Source: Thermodesulfovibrionia bacterium (GTDB taxonomy: Bacteria > Nitrospirota > Thermodesulfovibrionia > UBA6902). Taken from it: a DNA stretch of 38,463 bases. Numbering within the stretch: the stretch's first letter is position 1; each line of letters begins with the position of its first letter. Position numbers and translations under genes: made by a program. Shown here piece by piece: positions 17,404 through 25,287 of the stretch. The DNA lies in NCBI GenBank assembly GCA_945786855.1, contig CALZGI010000029.1, forward strand, positions 1-38,463, read 5' to 3'. A model generated the notes under the pieces. It did no database searches and was not told the origin of the DNA. It saw only the letters and a program-made list of their open reading frames with translations.

Positions 17404-18888
17404 ATGACACTCAGCACACTTCTGTCAGACAGGGCGGCGCAGAATGGGAAAAGAACGTGTATCAAGTTTGATGACAGAAATATTTCCTATTCTGAACTGG
17501 ACTCTCTTGTAAGCCTGTGTGCCGGAGGACTTTCTTCACTCGGCGTGAAAGCAGGGGGACGGGTGGCCATTTTAATGGAGAACTGCCCTGAGTACATAAT
17601 TTCCTACTTCGCAATACTGAGGTGCGGCGGCATTGCAGTCCCGGTCAATACCTTTTTGACCCCCGATGAAATTTCTTATATTCTGAATGATTCAGGAAGT
17701 GAGATCCTTATTTACGGGGCCGGATTTTCTGCTCACGTGGAGACAATAAAAAAGAGCATGCCCGACCTGAAGGAGGTTCAATTCAGAGAGATTCCCCGGA
17801 GGGAGGCTGTCCCGTCAGACAGGTCTGAAAATGATGTAGCAGTGCTCCTTTATACTTCCGGGACGACGGGGTTTCCCAAAGGGGCAATGCTGACCCATCG
17901 AAATCTCATATCCAATGCGGAGGCAATTATGAAGGTTGTTCATCTGTCTCGAAAAGACAGAATACTGCTCTTCCTGCCCTTATTCCATTCTTTCAGCTTT
18001 ACTGTCTGCGTTATTTTGCCGGTCTATGGCAGTGCCGGGATGGTTTTGCTGCCATCGGTAAAACCATTCTCCAGGGTTATGAAGAGTGTGTTCCGTGACA
18101 GAATTACTTTTTTTGTTGCGGTGCCGACAATTTACAATATTCTTTCAAGGAAGAAAATGCCCTTCTTTGCAAAGTACCTTCTGAAATTTCTTGTCAATAT
18201 CAGGGCATGCATATCAGGTGCAGCAGCACTTCCTGAATCTACTATAACTGCATTTGAAGAGCGTTTCAACATCCCTCTGATTGAAGGCTACGGGCTGACA
18301 GAGGCGTCACCCGTTGTCGCAGTGAATCCCCTGAAGGGGGTGAGAAAGCTGACATCTGTGGGACCGCCCATCCCCGGAGTCAAAGTATCTGTTATCGGAG
18401 AAGACGGGCAGGATTTGCCGGTGGAGAGCCCGGGTGAGCTGAAGGTAAGAGGTCCCAATGTCATGAAGGGATATTTTAACAGGAAAGAAGAGACGGCTGA
18501 TGCTTTAAAAGGGGGATGGCTCCATACGGGAGATATTGCAAAGATAGATGCTGACGGTTACATATATATCGTTGACAGGAAGAAGGACCTCATCATTGCT
18601 GACGGAATGAACATTTATCCCCGGGAAGTGGAAGATCTCATAATGGAGCACGAAGTTGTTGAAGAGTGTGCAATGGTGGGAATCCCCGATGGAAGAGGAT
18701 CGGAGACCTCGGTGCTCTATGTAAAATCCAGGGAAGATACTCATCTGAACGAAAATGATTTGAGAAACCACATTAAAGGACGATTGGCGCGTTTTAAGAT
18801 CCCGAGAAGGATCATATTCATCGATGAATTCCCCAAGACAGCTACGGGGAAGATAAAGAAAGCTGAATTAAGATTAAGGAAGCTTTAA
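17404..18888 (+). CDS. Long-chain fatty-acid--CoA ligase / AMP-dependent acyl synthetase
   Basis: This adenylate-forming enzyme of 494 residues activates a carboxylic acid (probably a fatty acid) to acyl-AMP and then acyl-CoA. The P-loop-like LLYTSGTTGFPKGAMLTH lies at about 147-164, the GYGLTEASPVVAVNP motif near residue 296, the HTGDIAKIDADGYIYIVDRKKD hinge near residue 375, and the catalytic lysine region KTATGKIKKAEL near the end. It is shorter than FadD (560), lacking an N-terminal extension. The ATG at 17404 has a GAAGAAGGG site, somewhat distant. It is a single gene ahead of the rfb genes, about 135 bp apart. A link to the PEP-CTERM acyltransferase as acyl donor supplier is speculative. 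Confidence 0.9.
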   Translation: MTLSTLLSDRAAQNGKRTCIKFDDRNISYSELDSLVSLCAGGLSSLGVKAGGRVAILMENCPEYIISYFAILRCGGIAVPVNTFLTPDEISYILNDSGSEILIYGAGFSAHVETIKKSMPDLKEVQFREIPRREAVPSDRSENDVAVLLYTSGTTGFPKGAMLTHRNLISNAEAIMKVVHLSRKDRILLFLPLFHSFSFTVCVILPVYGSAGMVLLPSVKPFSRVMKSVFRDRITFFVAVPTIYNILSRKKMPFFAKYLLKFLVNIRACISGAAALPESTITAFEERFNIPLIEGYGLTEASPVVAVNPLKGVRKLTSVGPPIPGVKVSVIGEDGQDLPVESPGELKVRGPNVMKGYFNRKEETADALKGGWLHTGDIAKIDADGYIYIVDRKKDLIIADGMNIYPREVEDLIMEHEVVEECAMVGIPDGRGSETSVLYVKSREDTHLNENDLRNHIKGRLARFKIPRRIIFIDEFPKTATGKIKKAELRLRKL

Positions 18889-19022
18889 AGAAATCGTTCC
18901 CTGTACGGGGGTGTCATTTGCAGATTCCAGGAGCCACTTAACGGGGTATGTTGTGTATTCAAGAGAAGAAAAAATGCCTTCCAATTGAAGTTCAAATGTC
19001 TTTTAAGTTACCATAATACAAC

Positions 19023-20090
19023 ATGAAAGCTATAATATTAAGCGGCGGAAAGGGTACACGGCTGAGACCCTTGACCTATTCGGGAGCAAAGCAGCTTGTG
19101 CCGGTGGCCAACAAGCCTATCCTGTTTTATTGCATAGAAAACATCGTTCAGGCCGGCATCACTGATGTGGGCATTATCATATCGCCCGAAACAGGGCAGG
19201 AAATAAGAGAAACTGTCGGCGACGGCAGCCGTTGGGGCATTCAGATTAAATATATCATTCAGGATGTACCAGGGGGGCTTGCTCATGCAATCAAGACCGC
19301 CAGGGACTTCCTCTCCGATTCCTCCTTCGTCATGTACCTGGGCGACAACCTTATCGGGACAAGAATTGACCGGTTTGTGAGTGAATTTAACAGCACTACG
19401 CCGGAGGCGCTGATATTGCTGAAGGAGGTTGAAAATCCGAAGCAGTTTGGTGTTGCAGACGTGACAAAAGAGGGAACAGTTCTGAAATTGATAGAAAAGC
19501 CCGATGACCCTCCATCAAATCTGGCCCTTGTGGGCATTTATATATTTTCTCCTAAAATACATGACGCCATCGGGAAAATTAAGCCCTCAAAAAGGGGGGA
19601 ACTTGAAATAACCGATGCGATCCAGAAATTGATTGATATGGGATGTAATGTGGAAAGTTTTATTCTTGATATGTGGTGGCTTGATACCGGGAAAAAAGAC
19701 GATATGCTTACTGCCAATGTGATTGTACTCGATGAGTGGCTGAAAGAAAGTATTGATGCCCAGGTAGATGACAAAAGCAATATCCTTGGCCGGGTGTCGA
19801 TCGGCAGGGGATCTGTTGTAAAGGACAGTAAAATACGGGGACCTGTCGTGATAGGTGAAAATGCAGTGATTGAAAATGCCTTTATCGGTCCCTACACCAG
19901 CATTGGCAATAACTCAAAAATTATCAAGTCTTCTGTTGAGCATTCTGTTATTATGGACGGCAGTGAACTGATTGATATTGAGAGGCTGGAAGAAAGTCTT
20001 ATCGGTAGGAATGTGAGGATTTTCAGGAATCATAAAATGCATAAAGCGCTGAGACTGATGATTGGCGACGATTCTGTGGTTGAAGTATGA
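19023..20090 (+). CDS. rfbA: Glucose-1-phosphate thymidylyltransferase, long form (dTDP-glucose synthase)
   Basis: This enzyme makes dTDP-glucose from glucose-1-phosphate and dTTP, the first step of dTDP-L-rhamnose synthesis. The 355 residues comprise a nucleotidyltransferase domain, with GGKGTRLRPLTYSGAKQLVPVANKP stated here in parts (GGKGTRLRPLT at 9-19, then KQLVPVANKP), QDVPGGLAHAI, YLGDNL and EKPDDP. A left-handed beta-helix tail follows (SIGRGSVVKDSKI, VIENAFIGPYTSIG, about 250-330). Classical RmlA is about 290 residues. The tail is typical of the StrD/RmlA2-like long form. The ATG at 19023 lacks a visible ribosome site. It is first gene of the rfbA-C-B-D cluster. Confidence 0.93.
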   Translation: MKAIILSGGKGTRLRPLTYSGAKQLVPVANKPILFYCIENIVQAGITDVGIIISPETGQEIRETVGDGSRWGIQIKYIIQDVPGGLAHAIKTARDFLSDSSFVMYLGDNLIGTRIDRFVSEFNSTTPEALILLKEVENPKQFGVADVTKEGTVLKLIEKPDDPPSNLALVGIYIFSPKIHDAIGKIKPSKRGELEITDAIQKLIDMGCNVESFILDMWWLDTGKKDDMLTANVIVLDEWLKESIDAQVDDKSNILGRVSIGRGSVVKDSKIRGPVVIGENAVIENAFIGPYTSIGNNSKIIKSSVEHSVIMDGSELIDIERLEESLIGRNVRIFRNHKMHKALRLMIGDDSVVEV

Positions 20091-20160
20091 GGATGTTGCA
20101 GGACTTCTCATTCTTTTTTTGAAATAATGCTGATTCCATTGGTGAAAGGTTAAGTATTAA

Positions 20161-20601
20161 ATGGACGGTCTTAAAATAAGGGAATTAATGCAGTTTGAAG
20201 ACCAGCGGGGCTGGCTTGCGGAAATAATCAGGGATGATGATTCTGATATCAGGCCGGTTATGTCTTATATTTCAATGACAAAACCCGGGCTCGCCAGGGG
20301 ACCCCATGAGCACAGGGAACAGACTGACTGCTTCTGTTTTATTGGCAGATTCAGGCTTTATATATGGGATAACAGGAAATCTTCAGCAACCTATCAGGAG
20401 AGCATAACCATAAATACGTCTGATCTTCCTACCATGGCCATAGTCCCGCCGGGGGTTGTTCATGCCTATAAAAATGTAGGGGAAAAAGACGGGCTTGTCA
20501 TCAACCTGCCCGACAGGTTGTATATGGGTCGGGACAAAAAAGAACCGGTGGATGAGATCAGGTACGAGGATGACCCCTCATCCCCTTTCATAGTGGAATG
20601 A
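20161..20601 (+). CDS. dTDP-4-dehydrorhamnose 3,5-epimerase family protein (short cupin form)
   Basis: The predicted reaction is epimerisation of dTDP-4-keto-6-deoxyglucose at C3/C5, the third rhamnose step. The 146-residue protein is short for RmlC (about 180), yet its cupin core is visible: RGPHEHREQTDCFCFIGRF stated in part as GPHEHREQTD, the IVPPGVVHAYKN second cupin motif, and INLPDRLYMG near the end. Canonical RmlC has RGLHYQ; here it is RGPHEH, so it belongs to a divergent subfamily. Its place between rfbA and rfbB supports the epimerase role. The ATGATG start of rfbB overlaps its stop codon by four bases. The first codon is ATG at 20161. Confidence 0.85.
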   Translation: MDGLKIRELMQFEDQRGWLAEIIRDDDSDIRPVMSYISMTKPGLARGPHEHREQTDCFCFIGRFRLYIWDNRKSSATYQESITINTSDLPTMAIVPPGVVHAYKNVGEKDGLVINLPDRLYMGRDKKEPVDEIRYEDDPSSPFIVE

Positions 20602-21626
20602 TGAAGATTCTTGTAACAGGCGGAGCCGGCTTCATCGGGTCCAATTTTATACAGTATGCCCTTGAGGCACATTCTGACTACGCAATAATAAATTTTGACA
20701 AGCTTACCTATGCGGGCAATCTTGAAAACCTGAAAGAGTGCGAATCATCAGAGCGATACAGTTTCATAAAAGGCGACATCGGTGACAGAAAACTGCTTGA
20801 GGGGATTGAGTTTGACGGTATTATTAATTTTGCCGCCGAGAGTCATGTCGACAGAAGCATACTTGATGCCCAGCCTTTTCTGGAGACCAATATAATGGGT
20901 ACTTACAATCTCCTTGAGGTAGCGAGACAGAGGGGCTGTACTTTTCTGCATGTATCTACTGATGAAGTCTATGGTTCAACAGAAAAAGAACCATTTAGTG
21001 AGGACTCACCGTTAATGCCGAACAGCCCCTACGCTGCAAGCAAAGCTTCATCGGACATGCTCGTACGGTCATATATGGAAACCCATAATCTCAAGGCTAT
21101 GATAACGAGATGCTCCAATAACTATGGCCCATACCAGTTTCCTGAAAAGCTCATTCCCCTTGTTGTTCTCAATGGCCTGAACGACAAGCCAATCCCGGTA
21201 TACGGTGACGGCATGAATGTTAGAGACTGGATTTATGTAGTCGACCACTGCAGGGCCGTGGATGCTGTCTTTCAGAAGGGAAGTGTGGGCGAAATCTATA
21301 ATATAGGCTCCCGGAATGAGTGCCCGAATATTGATATTGTTACCATAATACTCAGGAAGGTCGCAGATAAACGTGGTCTCGATGAAGAGTCTCTGTTGAA
21401 ACTGATAACCTATGTGGAAGACCGGAAGGGGCATGACAGGGGATATGCTATTGATCCGGGAAAAATTGAAGAGTCGCTGGGATGGAAGCCGGAAATGGAT
21501 TTTTATCAGGGAATTGAAAAAACTATCGAATGGTACATTGCTCATGAAGAGTGGTGGCAGAGAATTTTAACCAGGGAGTATATGAGATATTATGATGTTC
21601 AGTACGGGGAGAGATTGAAGGGGTGA
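20598..21626 (+). CDS. rfbB: dTDP-glucose 4,6-dehydratase
   Basis: This SDR-type enzyme with bound NAD+ converts dTDP-glucose to dTDP-4-keto-6-deoxyglucose. The 342-residue length is normal. GGAGFIGSNF (about 7-16) is the NAD site, TDEVYG is the active-site Asp-Glu pair after HVS, and YAASKASSD carries the catalytic Tyr-x3-Lys. NNYGPYQFPEKLIP and PVYGDGMNVRDWIYV are substrate loops typical of RmlB. The start is ATG 20598, overlapping the epimerase stop; the second ATG at 20601 is equally plausible. rfbD overlaps by four bases at the other end, so these genes are translationally coupled. Confidence 0.97.
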   Translation: MMKILVTGGAGFIGSNFIQYALEAHSDYAIINFDKLTYAGNLENLKECESSERYSFIKGDIGDRKLLEGIEFDGIINFAAESHVDRSILDAQPFLETNIMGTYNLLEVARQRGCTFLHVSTDEVYGSTEKEPFSEDSPLMPNSPYAASKASSDMLVRSYMETHNLKAMITRCSNNYGPYQFPEKLIPLVVLNGLNDKPIPVYGDGMNVRDWIYVVDHCRAVDAVFQKGSVGEIYNIGSRNECPNIDIVTIILRKVADKRGLDEESLLKLITYVEDRKGHDRGYAIDPGKIEESLGWKPEMDFYQGIEKTIEWYIAHEEWWQRILTREYMRYYDVQYGERLKG

Positions 21627-22450
21627 AGATTGCACTGACAGGCTCAGACGGGATGCTCGGACGGGAGATTGAAAATGCCTTCAAAGAAGTTGAACTTGTG
21701 TCCTTCACACTCCGTGATTTTGATGTAACTGATCTGGACAAAACCCTGTCTGTCATCAAAGAAACCAAACCTGCCTACGTAATACACTCTGCAGCCTATA
21801 CTGATGTAGATGGTTGTGAGCATGACCCGGAAAAGGCATTCCTCGTAAACGGTATAGGTACACGGAATGTGGTTATGGCCTGTGAAGAGATTCAGTGCCC
21901 TCTTATATATATGAGTTCGGACTTCGTATTTGACGGTATGAAGAAAGAGCCCTATAACGAATGGGATTCGCCCAACCCTCTCAACCGCTACGGCGTTTCT
22001 AAATTGATGGGTGAAAATTATGTGACTTCCCTGACGAATCGTTTTTATATTGTGAGGACATCATGGCTGTATGGTAAGAGAGGGAAGAATTTTGTCGATA
22101 CCATAGACAGGTTTCTTTCAGAGAAAAAGGAGCTGAAGGTTGTAAATGATCAGGTCGGGTCTCCGACCTTCGCATTCGATCTTGCGAAAAAATTAAAAGA
22201 ACTTATTGGGAAAGGATATGGAACGTACCATCTGACAAACACATCCCACTGTTCATGGTATGAATTTGCTGTTGAAATTGCCAGGCTTCGATCGAGCAGG
22301 ACACGAATAATACCGGTAACTTCAGAAGAATATAAACTGCCTGCCAAAAGACCAGCCTACTCAGTGCTCAATAATACTATGTTGAAACTTGAAGGGCTGT
22401 ACGAATTAAGGCACTGGAAAGAAGCCCTGCAGGCCTATCTCGGTCACTGA
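21623..22450 (+). CDS. rfbD: dTDP-4-dehydrorhamnose reductase
   Basis: The final step, NAD(P)H reduction to dTDP-L-rhamnose, feeds LPS O-antigen or exopolysaccharide. It is an extended SDR of 275 residues with GSDGMLGREIE (about 7-17), HSAAYTDVDGCE near residue 55 (the conserved AAYT-VD-aE motif), SSDFVFDG and the YGVSKLMGE catalytic Tyr-Lys. The GTG start at 21623 overlaps the rfbB stop (GTGA), with GAAGG upstream. It is last gene of the cluster, followed by a strong hairpin. Confidence 0.96.
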   Translation: MKIALTGSDGMLGREIENAFKEVELVSFTLRDFDVTDLDKTLSVIKETKPAYVIHSAAYTDVDGCEHDPEKAFLVNGIGTRNVVMACEEIQCPLIYMSSDFVFDGMKKEPYNEWDSPNPLNRYGVSKLMGENYVTSLTNRFYIVRTSWLYGKRGKNFVDTIDRFLSEKKELKVVNDQVGSPTFAFDLAKKLKELIGKGYGTYHLTNTSHCSWYEFAVEIARLRSSRTRIIPVTSEEYKLPAKRPAYSVLNNTMLKLEGLYELRHWKEALQAYLGH

Positions 22451-22499
22451 ACTCTGTTATTTCCAGATTTGATTGCATACTTTTTTCAGGATATAAGGA

Positions 22500-22555
22500 A
22501 ATCCGGTGCTGAATCCCTTTCTCTCTCGGAGTTCAGCACCGGATTATGTTTTATC
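22500..22555 (+). terminator. Hairpin terminator after the rfb cluster
   Basis: ATCCGGTGCTGAA (22501-22513) and TTCAGCACCGGAT (22532-22544) form a 13-bp perfect stem, 14 bp with the flanking A-T, with an 18-base loop. A weak T-rich tract (TATGTTTTAT) follows. It lies 50 bp after rfbD and before the convergent PEP-CTERM gene, so it may serve both strands. Confidence 0.75.
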
Positions 22556-22636
22556 TGCAACGTTGTATGATCCAGAATAGAGCACATAATGTTCCGCATC
22601 GGAAACAGGCTCGCTCCCCGGTGCACATACCCTGGC

Positions 22637-23221
22637 CTATTCGATCTTATTTCTTCGCCTCAAGAAACCTTTGGCTGCCATTATGATCCCCCCTGTAAGG
22701 AAGAGAGCGGAACTAACAGGTTCCGGGGCAACCGCCGGGAGAATTGTGTCACCATCACGCACGGCCCATGCATATCTCTTTAAATCTTTGGAACTGATAT
22801 CCTGAGATCCGTACTTGAAACTGAACCTCCATGCATTTGTTGAATCATCAGGATCTTCATTCCCGGACCAGTACATGAAATTTTTTACATCCGTAAACTG
22901 GCCAGGAGACTCATATGTAATCCCGGAAGATTCAAAAAGGTGACCCATTTCGCTGTCTGTACAGCTTTTCCCGGTGCAGGAGATATCTGTGGCCGGCAGA
23001 CGCCAGTCCTGAAAGTCCTGATAGTCAAGACTTTCTGCCCAGTTGATGGCATTATCCCAGTTCATGGTGATGCCTCCATAGTTTGCATTCCCCATCCAGG
23101 TGATATCCAGAATATCATCATAGATGAGACCTGCTCCCCGATCATGGAGTGCAGCTTTCGCCGAATGTGTAAAACCAAGAAGTAAGAACATCGTAATAAA
23201 CAGACTTAATAATCTTTTCAT
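22637..23221 (-). CDS. PEP-CTERM sorting-domain protein with DUF1566-like domain
   Basis: This 194-residue secreted protein has a Sec signal peptide (residues 1-23, ending SAKA). A central domain has the DWRLPATD motif (about 83-90) and the YAWAVRDGD end typical of DUF1566/lectin-like secreted domains. A C-terminal PEP-CTERM tail follows from about residue 165: APEPVSSALFLTGG, a hydrophobic segment, then basic RRRNK. Exosortase would cleave near PEP and attach the protein to the surface or extracellular matrix. No exosortase gene is in the window. Two cysteines (about 91 and 96) may form a disulfide. The gene is single on its strand, behind a 240-nt leader with a strong promoter. The start is ATG 23221, with a GGCGGGGG site. 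Confidence 0.9.
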   Translation of the reverse strand: MKRLLSLFITMFLLLGFTHSAKAALHDRGAGLIYDDILDITWMGNANYGGITMNWDNAINWAESLDYQDFQDWRLPATDISCTGKSCTDSEMGHLFESSGITYESPGQFTDVKNFMYWSGNEDPDDSTNAWRFSFKYGSQDISSKDLKRYAWAVRDGDTILPAVAPEPVSSALFLTGGIIMAAKGFLRRRNKIE

Positions 23222-23460
23222 TTTCCCCCGCCTTTCATTTAATGAAATTGTTAGTTGATTGTAGACGCAATAATCCTTTTGCTAAGACGCACCGGTTGTG
23301 TGCCGGGACTCGTCTTTTGCCACGCGTCCTCCCAAATACTGCCTCTGTACGTACAGGTCGACCTGTAGTTTGGTACTGCTTTACGCTGTTTAGGGAAAAG
23401 TAGGCAGAATTGCCAGTGTGGTGTTACTCTCTTTTACTTGTTCCCATGTCCCCGAATGTG
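23222..23460 (-). promoter_or_regulatory. Putative structured 5' leader (riboregulator candidate) of PEP-CTERM gene
   Basis: The promoter at 23467-23495 implies a leader of about 240 nt. On the minus strand it can fold as: GGCA/TGCC hairpin (23403-23414); CCAAA/TTTGG helix (23369-23373 with 23332-23336) enclosing a TACAGG-TCGA-CCTGTA hairpin (23352-23367); and AAGACG/CGTCTT plus CCGG/CCGG (23311-23316 and 23284-23289, with 23303-23306 and 23292-23295). GACGC (23324-23328) could instead pair with GCGTC at 23286-23290 or 23264-23268. TTTTCCC (23393-23399) is complementary to the GGGAAAA at the ribosome site and start codon. I recognise no known riboswitch class. Folding is by eye. Confidence 0.5.
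23345..23367. promoter_or_regulatory. Overlapping palindromes in the PEP-CTERM leader
   Basis: CTGTACGTACAG (23345-23356) is a perfect 12-bp palindrome, and TACAGGTCGACCTGTA (23352-23367) is a perfect 16-bp palindrome sharing five bases with it. They could form a protein-binding site or an RNA hairpin. The core TGTACGTA recurs at 23742-23749 in the same intergenic region. Confidence 0.5.
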
Positions 23461-23466
23461 TGTTCT

Positions 23467-23495
23467 ATTAAAATAAAGATATCTGTTTTTGTCAA
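23467..23495 (-). promoter_or_regulatory. Strong sigma-70-type promoter for the PEP-CTERM gene
   Basis: On the minus strand a perfect TTGACA (23490-23495) and TTTAAT (23467-23472, five of six) are 17 bases apart. Transcription would start near 23460 and read into the PEP-CTERM gene. Confidence 0.75.
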
Positions 23496-23943
23496 GTATT
23501 TTCAAAGAGTGCTATTAAATTTTTGTCCAGCCTGTCCCTCTATGGTTTATGAATAAATGCAAAATCTGTGCCATAGAACAGCGGTTTGTATACTGCGTAA
23601 TCCGCATGTTTTTCCCGACACGGAGAATGCTGTAACTGTATAATTATAATAATAAAAACACTCACTGACCGAAATCATCTGAATATGATGTAAAGTTTCG
23701 CTGTCATTCGCCCGATTATATAGTTGTGAGACATGACACAGTGTACGTATGTGCAGCTTTTGCCATGTCACAGGAATATGTTATTGTAAGGCGAATGTGC
23801 GGCAAGGGGGAATAATCTGTAATTGTAATGTGTTAATGTTCTGAGAAATTCTACCGTGCCTGTCTTAGATAAAACGAACTATTTACATAATATCGCATAG
23901 ATCATCTGCTTCAGGAAGATAACCGGTTTTTGAGAGGTATGTT
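23496..23943 (+). other. Non-coding region upstream of the acyltransferase gene
   Basis: With the PEP-CTERM leader it makes a gap of 722 bp between divergent genes. No gene is supported here: frames such as 23547-23771 on the minus strand have poor composition and no ribosome site. A GACATG...CATGTC inverted pair (about 23730-23767) and one TGTACGTA copy (23742-23749) are visible. CATAAT near 23887 is a possible -10 for the acyltransferase gene but its -35 is poor. Confidence 0.5.
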
Positions 23944-24702
23944 ATGTCACTAACTGCGTACACAGTCTCCGATGAAAAGGACTTGCATAAAATTTACAGA
24001 TTACGGTACAAAATCTATTGCTACGAATGGGGTTTTGAAAAACCGGAAAACCACCCTGATGAAATTGTGACCGATATTTATGATCAGCATGCCCTGCACT
24101 TTGCCGTTAAGAATGACGTGCAGAAAATTGTTGGGGCGATCAGCCTGATTCTCCCCTCGCCGGAGGGATTCCCGGCTGAAAAATACTGTGAGCTTAATAT
24201 TGATCCCGATAAAATTTCGGGGGAGTCGGTTGCCGAAATTTCTCGCCTGGTAATTCACAGGAGCTGCAGAAGAAGGTCGGAAGATAAATATATTTACGGA
24301 CCCGATGAAGAGAGAAGAAGCATCGGGAATTTTAATTTTCCTTCCAGTTATTCAAGGAACACATCTTCTTACAGGAGGGCCGATGACAAATTCAGGCACA
24401 AAGGTTCCAGACGTACACATGACTCATATAGTGAACGACGGCGGAGGCACGAAGTAATCATTAATCTATATAAAGCCATATATCGGGAAAGCAAGCGAAG
24501 ACAGATAACTCACTGGTATGGAGTGATGACGAAAGGGGTCATGTTATTGCTCGACAAGTTCGGTTTTCATTTCAAGGCTATCGGTGATCCTGTTGATTTC
24601 CACGGAATTCGTACGCCATTTCTGGGAGATATAGAAAGCATGGAGCAGAGAATGTCCGATAGTAATCCGGAACTGTATGCAGAGCTTACAGCAGATTTAT
24701 GA
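23944..24702 (+). CDS. PEP-CTERM/exosortase system-associated acyltransferase
   Basis: This 252-residue GNAT-fold protein resembles autoinducer (homoserine-lactone) synthases. The N-terminus has YRLRYKIYCYEWGFE (18-32), as in LuxI-type and N-acyl amino acid synthases, followed by HFAVKNDVQKIVGAISLI and AEISRLVIHRSCRRR (98-111), the acyl-CoA-binding core strand. Residues 108-169 are an unusually basic and Ser/Tyr-rich insertion (RRSEDKYIYGPDEERRSIGN through SYSERRRRHE). Then VIINLYKAIYRESKRR and HWYGVMTKG complete the fold. Such enzymes cluster with exosortase/PEP-CTERM genes, but their product is unknown. The ATG at 23944 has a GAGAGG site six bases before. The following lipoprotein gene is 150 bp downstream. 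Confidence 0.88.
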   Translation: MSLTAYTVSDEKDLHKIYRLRYKIYCYEWGFEKPENHPDEIVTDIYDQHALHFAVKNDVQKIVGAISLILPSPEGFPAEKYCELNIDPDKISGESVAEISRLVIHRSCRRRSEDKYIYGPDEERRSIGNFNFPSSYSRNTSSYRRADDKFRHKGSRRTHDSYSERRRRHEVIINLYKAIYRESKRRQITHWYGVMTKGVMLLLDKFGFHFKAIGDPVDFHGIRTPFLGDIESMEQRMSDSNPELYAELTADL

Positions 24703-24855
24703 ACTAATTTGCTGGGAACAGGGGACATATGCTGTATTATATTCCGATCATACCCGGAAGAATCGATCATGGTCCGGAGTTAATCGGAGCTCTTAACCGG
24801 GACATGCCAAAACTTGACTGCAAGGATACACTGTTTTTTATTGGAGGCAATGCCA

Positions 24856-25287
24856 TTGGGTAAAGTTGCGGTTTGTAGTATCCTGATTTTATTTTTTTCT
24901 GCCGGGTGCATGAACCAGAATATGGGCAAGCAACAATATTATGAAAATGGACGGAACTATCTGGAGAACGGGAACACTGACGGAGCTGTTCTCATGTTTA
25001 AGAAAGCAATTGAACAGGACCATAACTATTTTGAGGCACGGTATGAGCTTGCACTCATTTATTCCCGTCAGAACAAGCATGGAAATGCCGAGAGAGAATT
25101 GCTCAAGGTGGTACGCCTGAACCCTTCTTTCCATTCCGCCCGTATGGAATTGGCAAAAATTTATCTCATAATGGACAGGGAAGATCAGGCCGAGACTATC
25201 CTCAGGGAGGTACTGGATAAGGACGGGAAAAACAAGAAAGCACAGGACCTTCTCAGAAGTATGCGACTGAAGAGTGGTGGCAGATGA
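24856..25287 (+). CDS. Short TPR lipoprotein (PrsT-like N-terminal part)
   Basis: The 143-residue protein has a lipoprotein-type signal (ILILFFSAGC near residue 16, with Cys as the lipid site; the -3 residue Ser is not ideal). Three TPRs follow: YYENGRNYLENGNTDGAVL, ARYELALIYSRQNKHGNAE and ARMELAKIYLIMDREDQAE. The PEP-CTERM-associated TPR lipoprotein PrsT has the same start but is far longer (about 900 residues), so this is a short relative or truncated copy. Start: TTG 24856 lies eight bases after GGAGG (24843-24847). ATG 24850 is only two bases after it and seems too close. It lies between the acyltransferase and the ATPase, as in exosortase loci. Confidence 0.75.
   Translation: MGKVAVCSILILFFSAGCMNQNMGKQQYYENGRNYLENGNTDGAVLMFKKAIEQDHNYFEARYELALIYSRQNKHGNAERELLKVVRLNPSFHSARMELAKIYLIMDREDQAETILREVLDKDGKNKKAQDLLRSMRLKSGGR

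Noticed and set aside
23345-23356. LexA-like box CTGT...ACAG
   Set aside because: Spacing is four bases instead of eight, and the neighbouring genes are not SOS genes.
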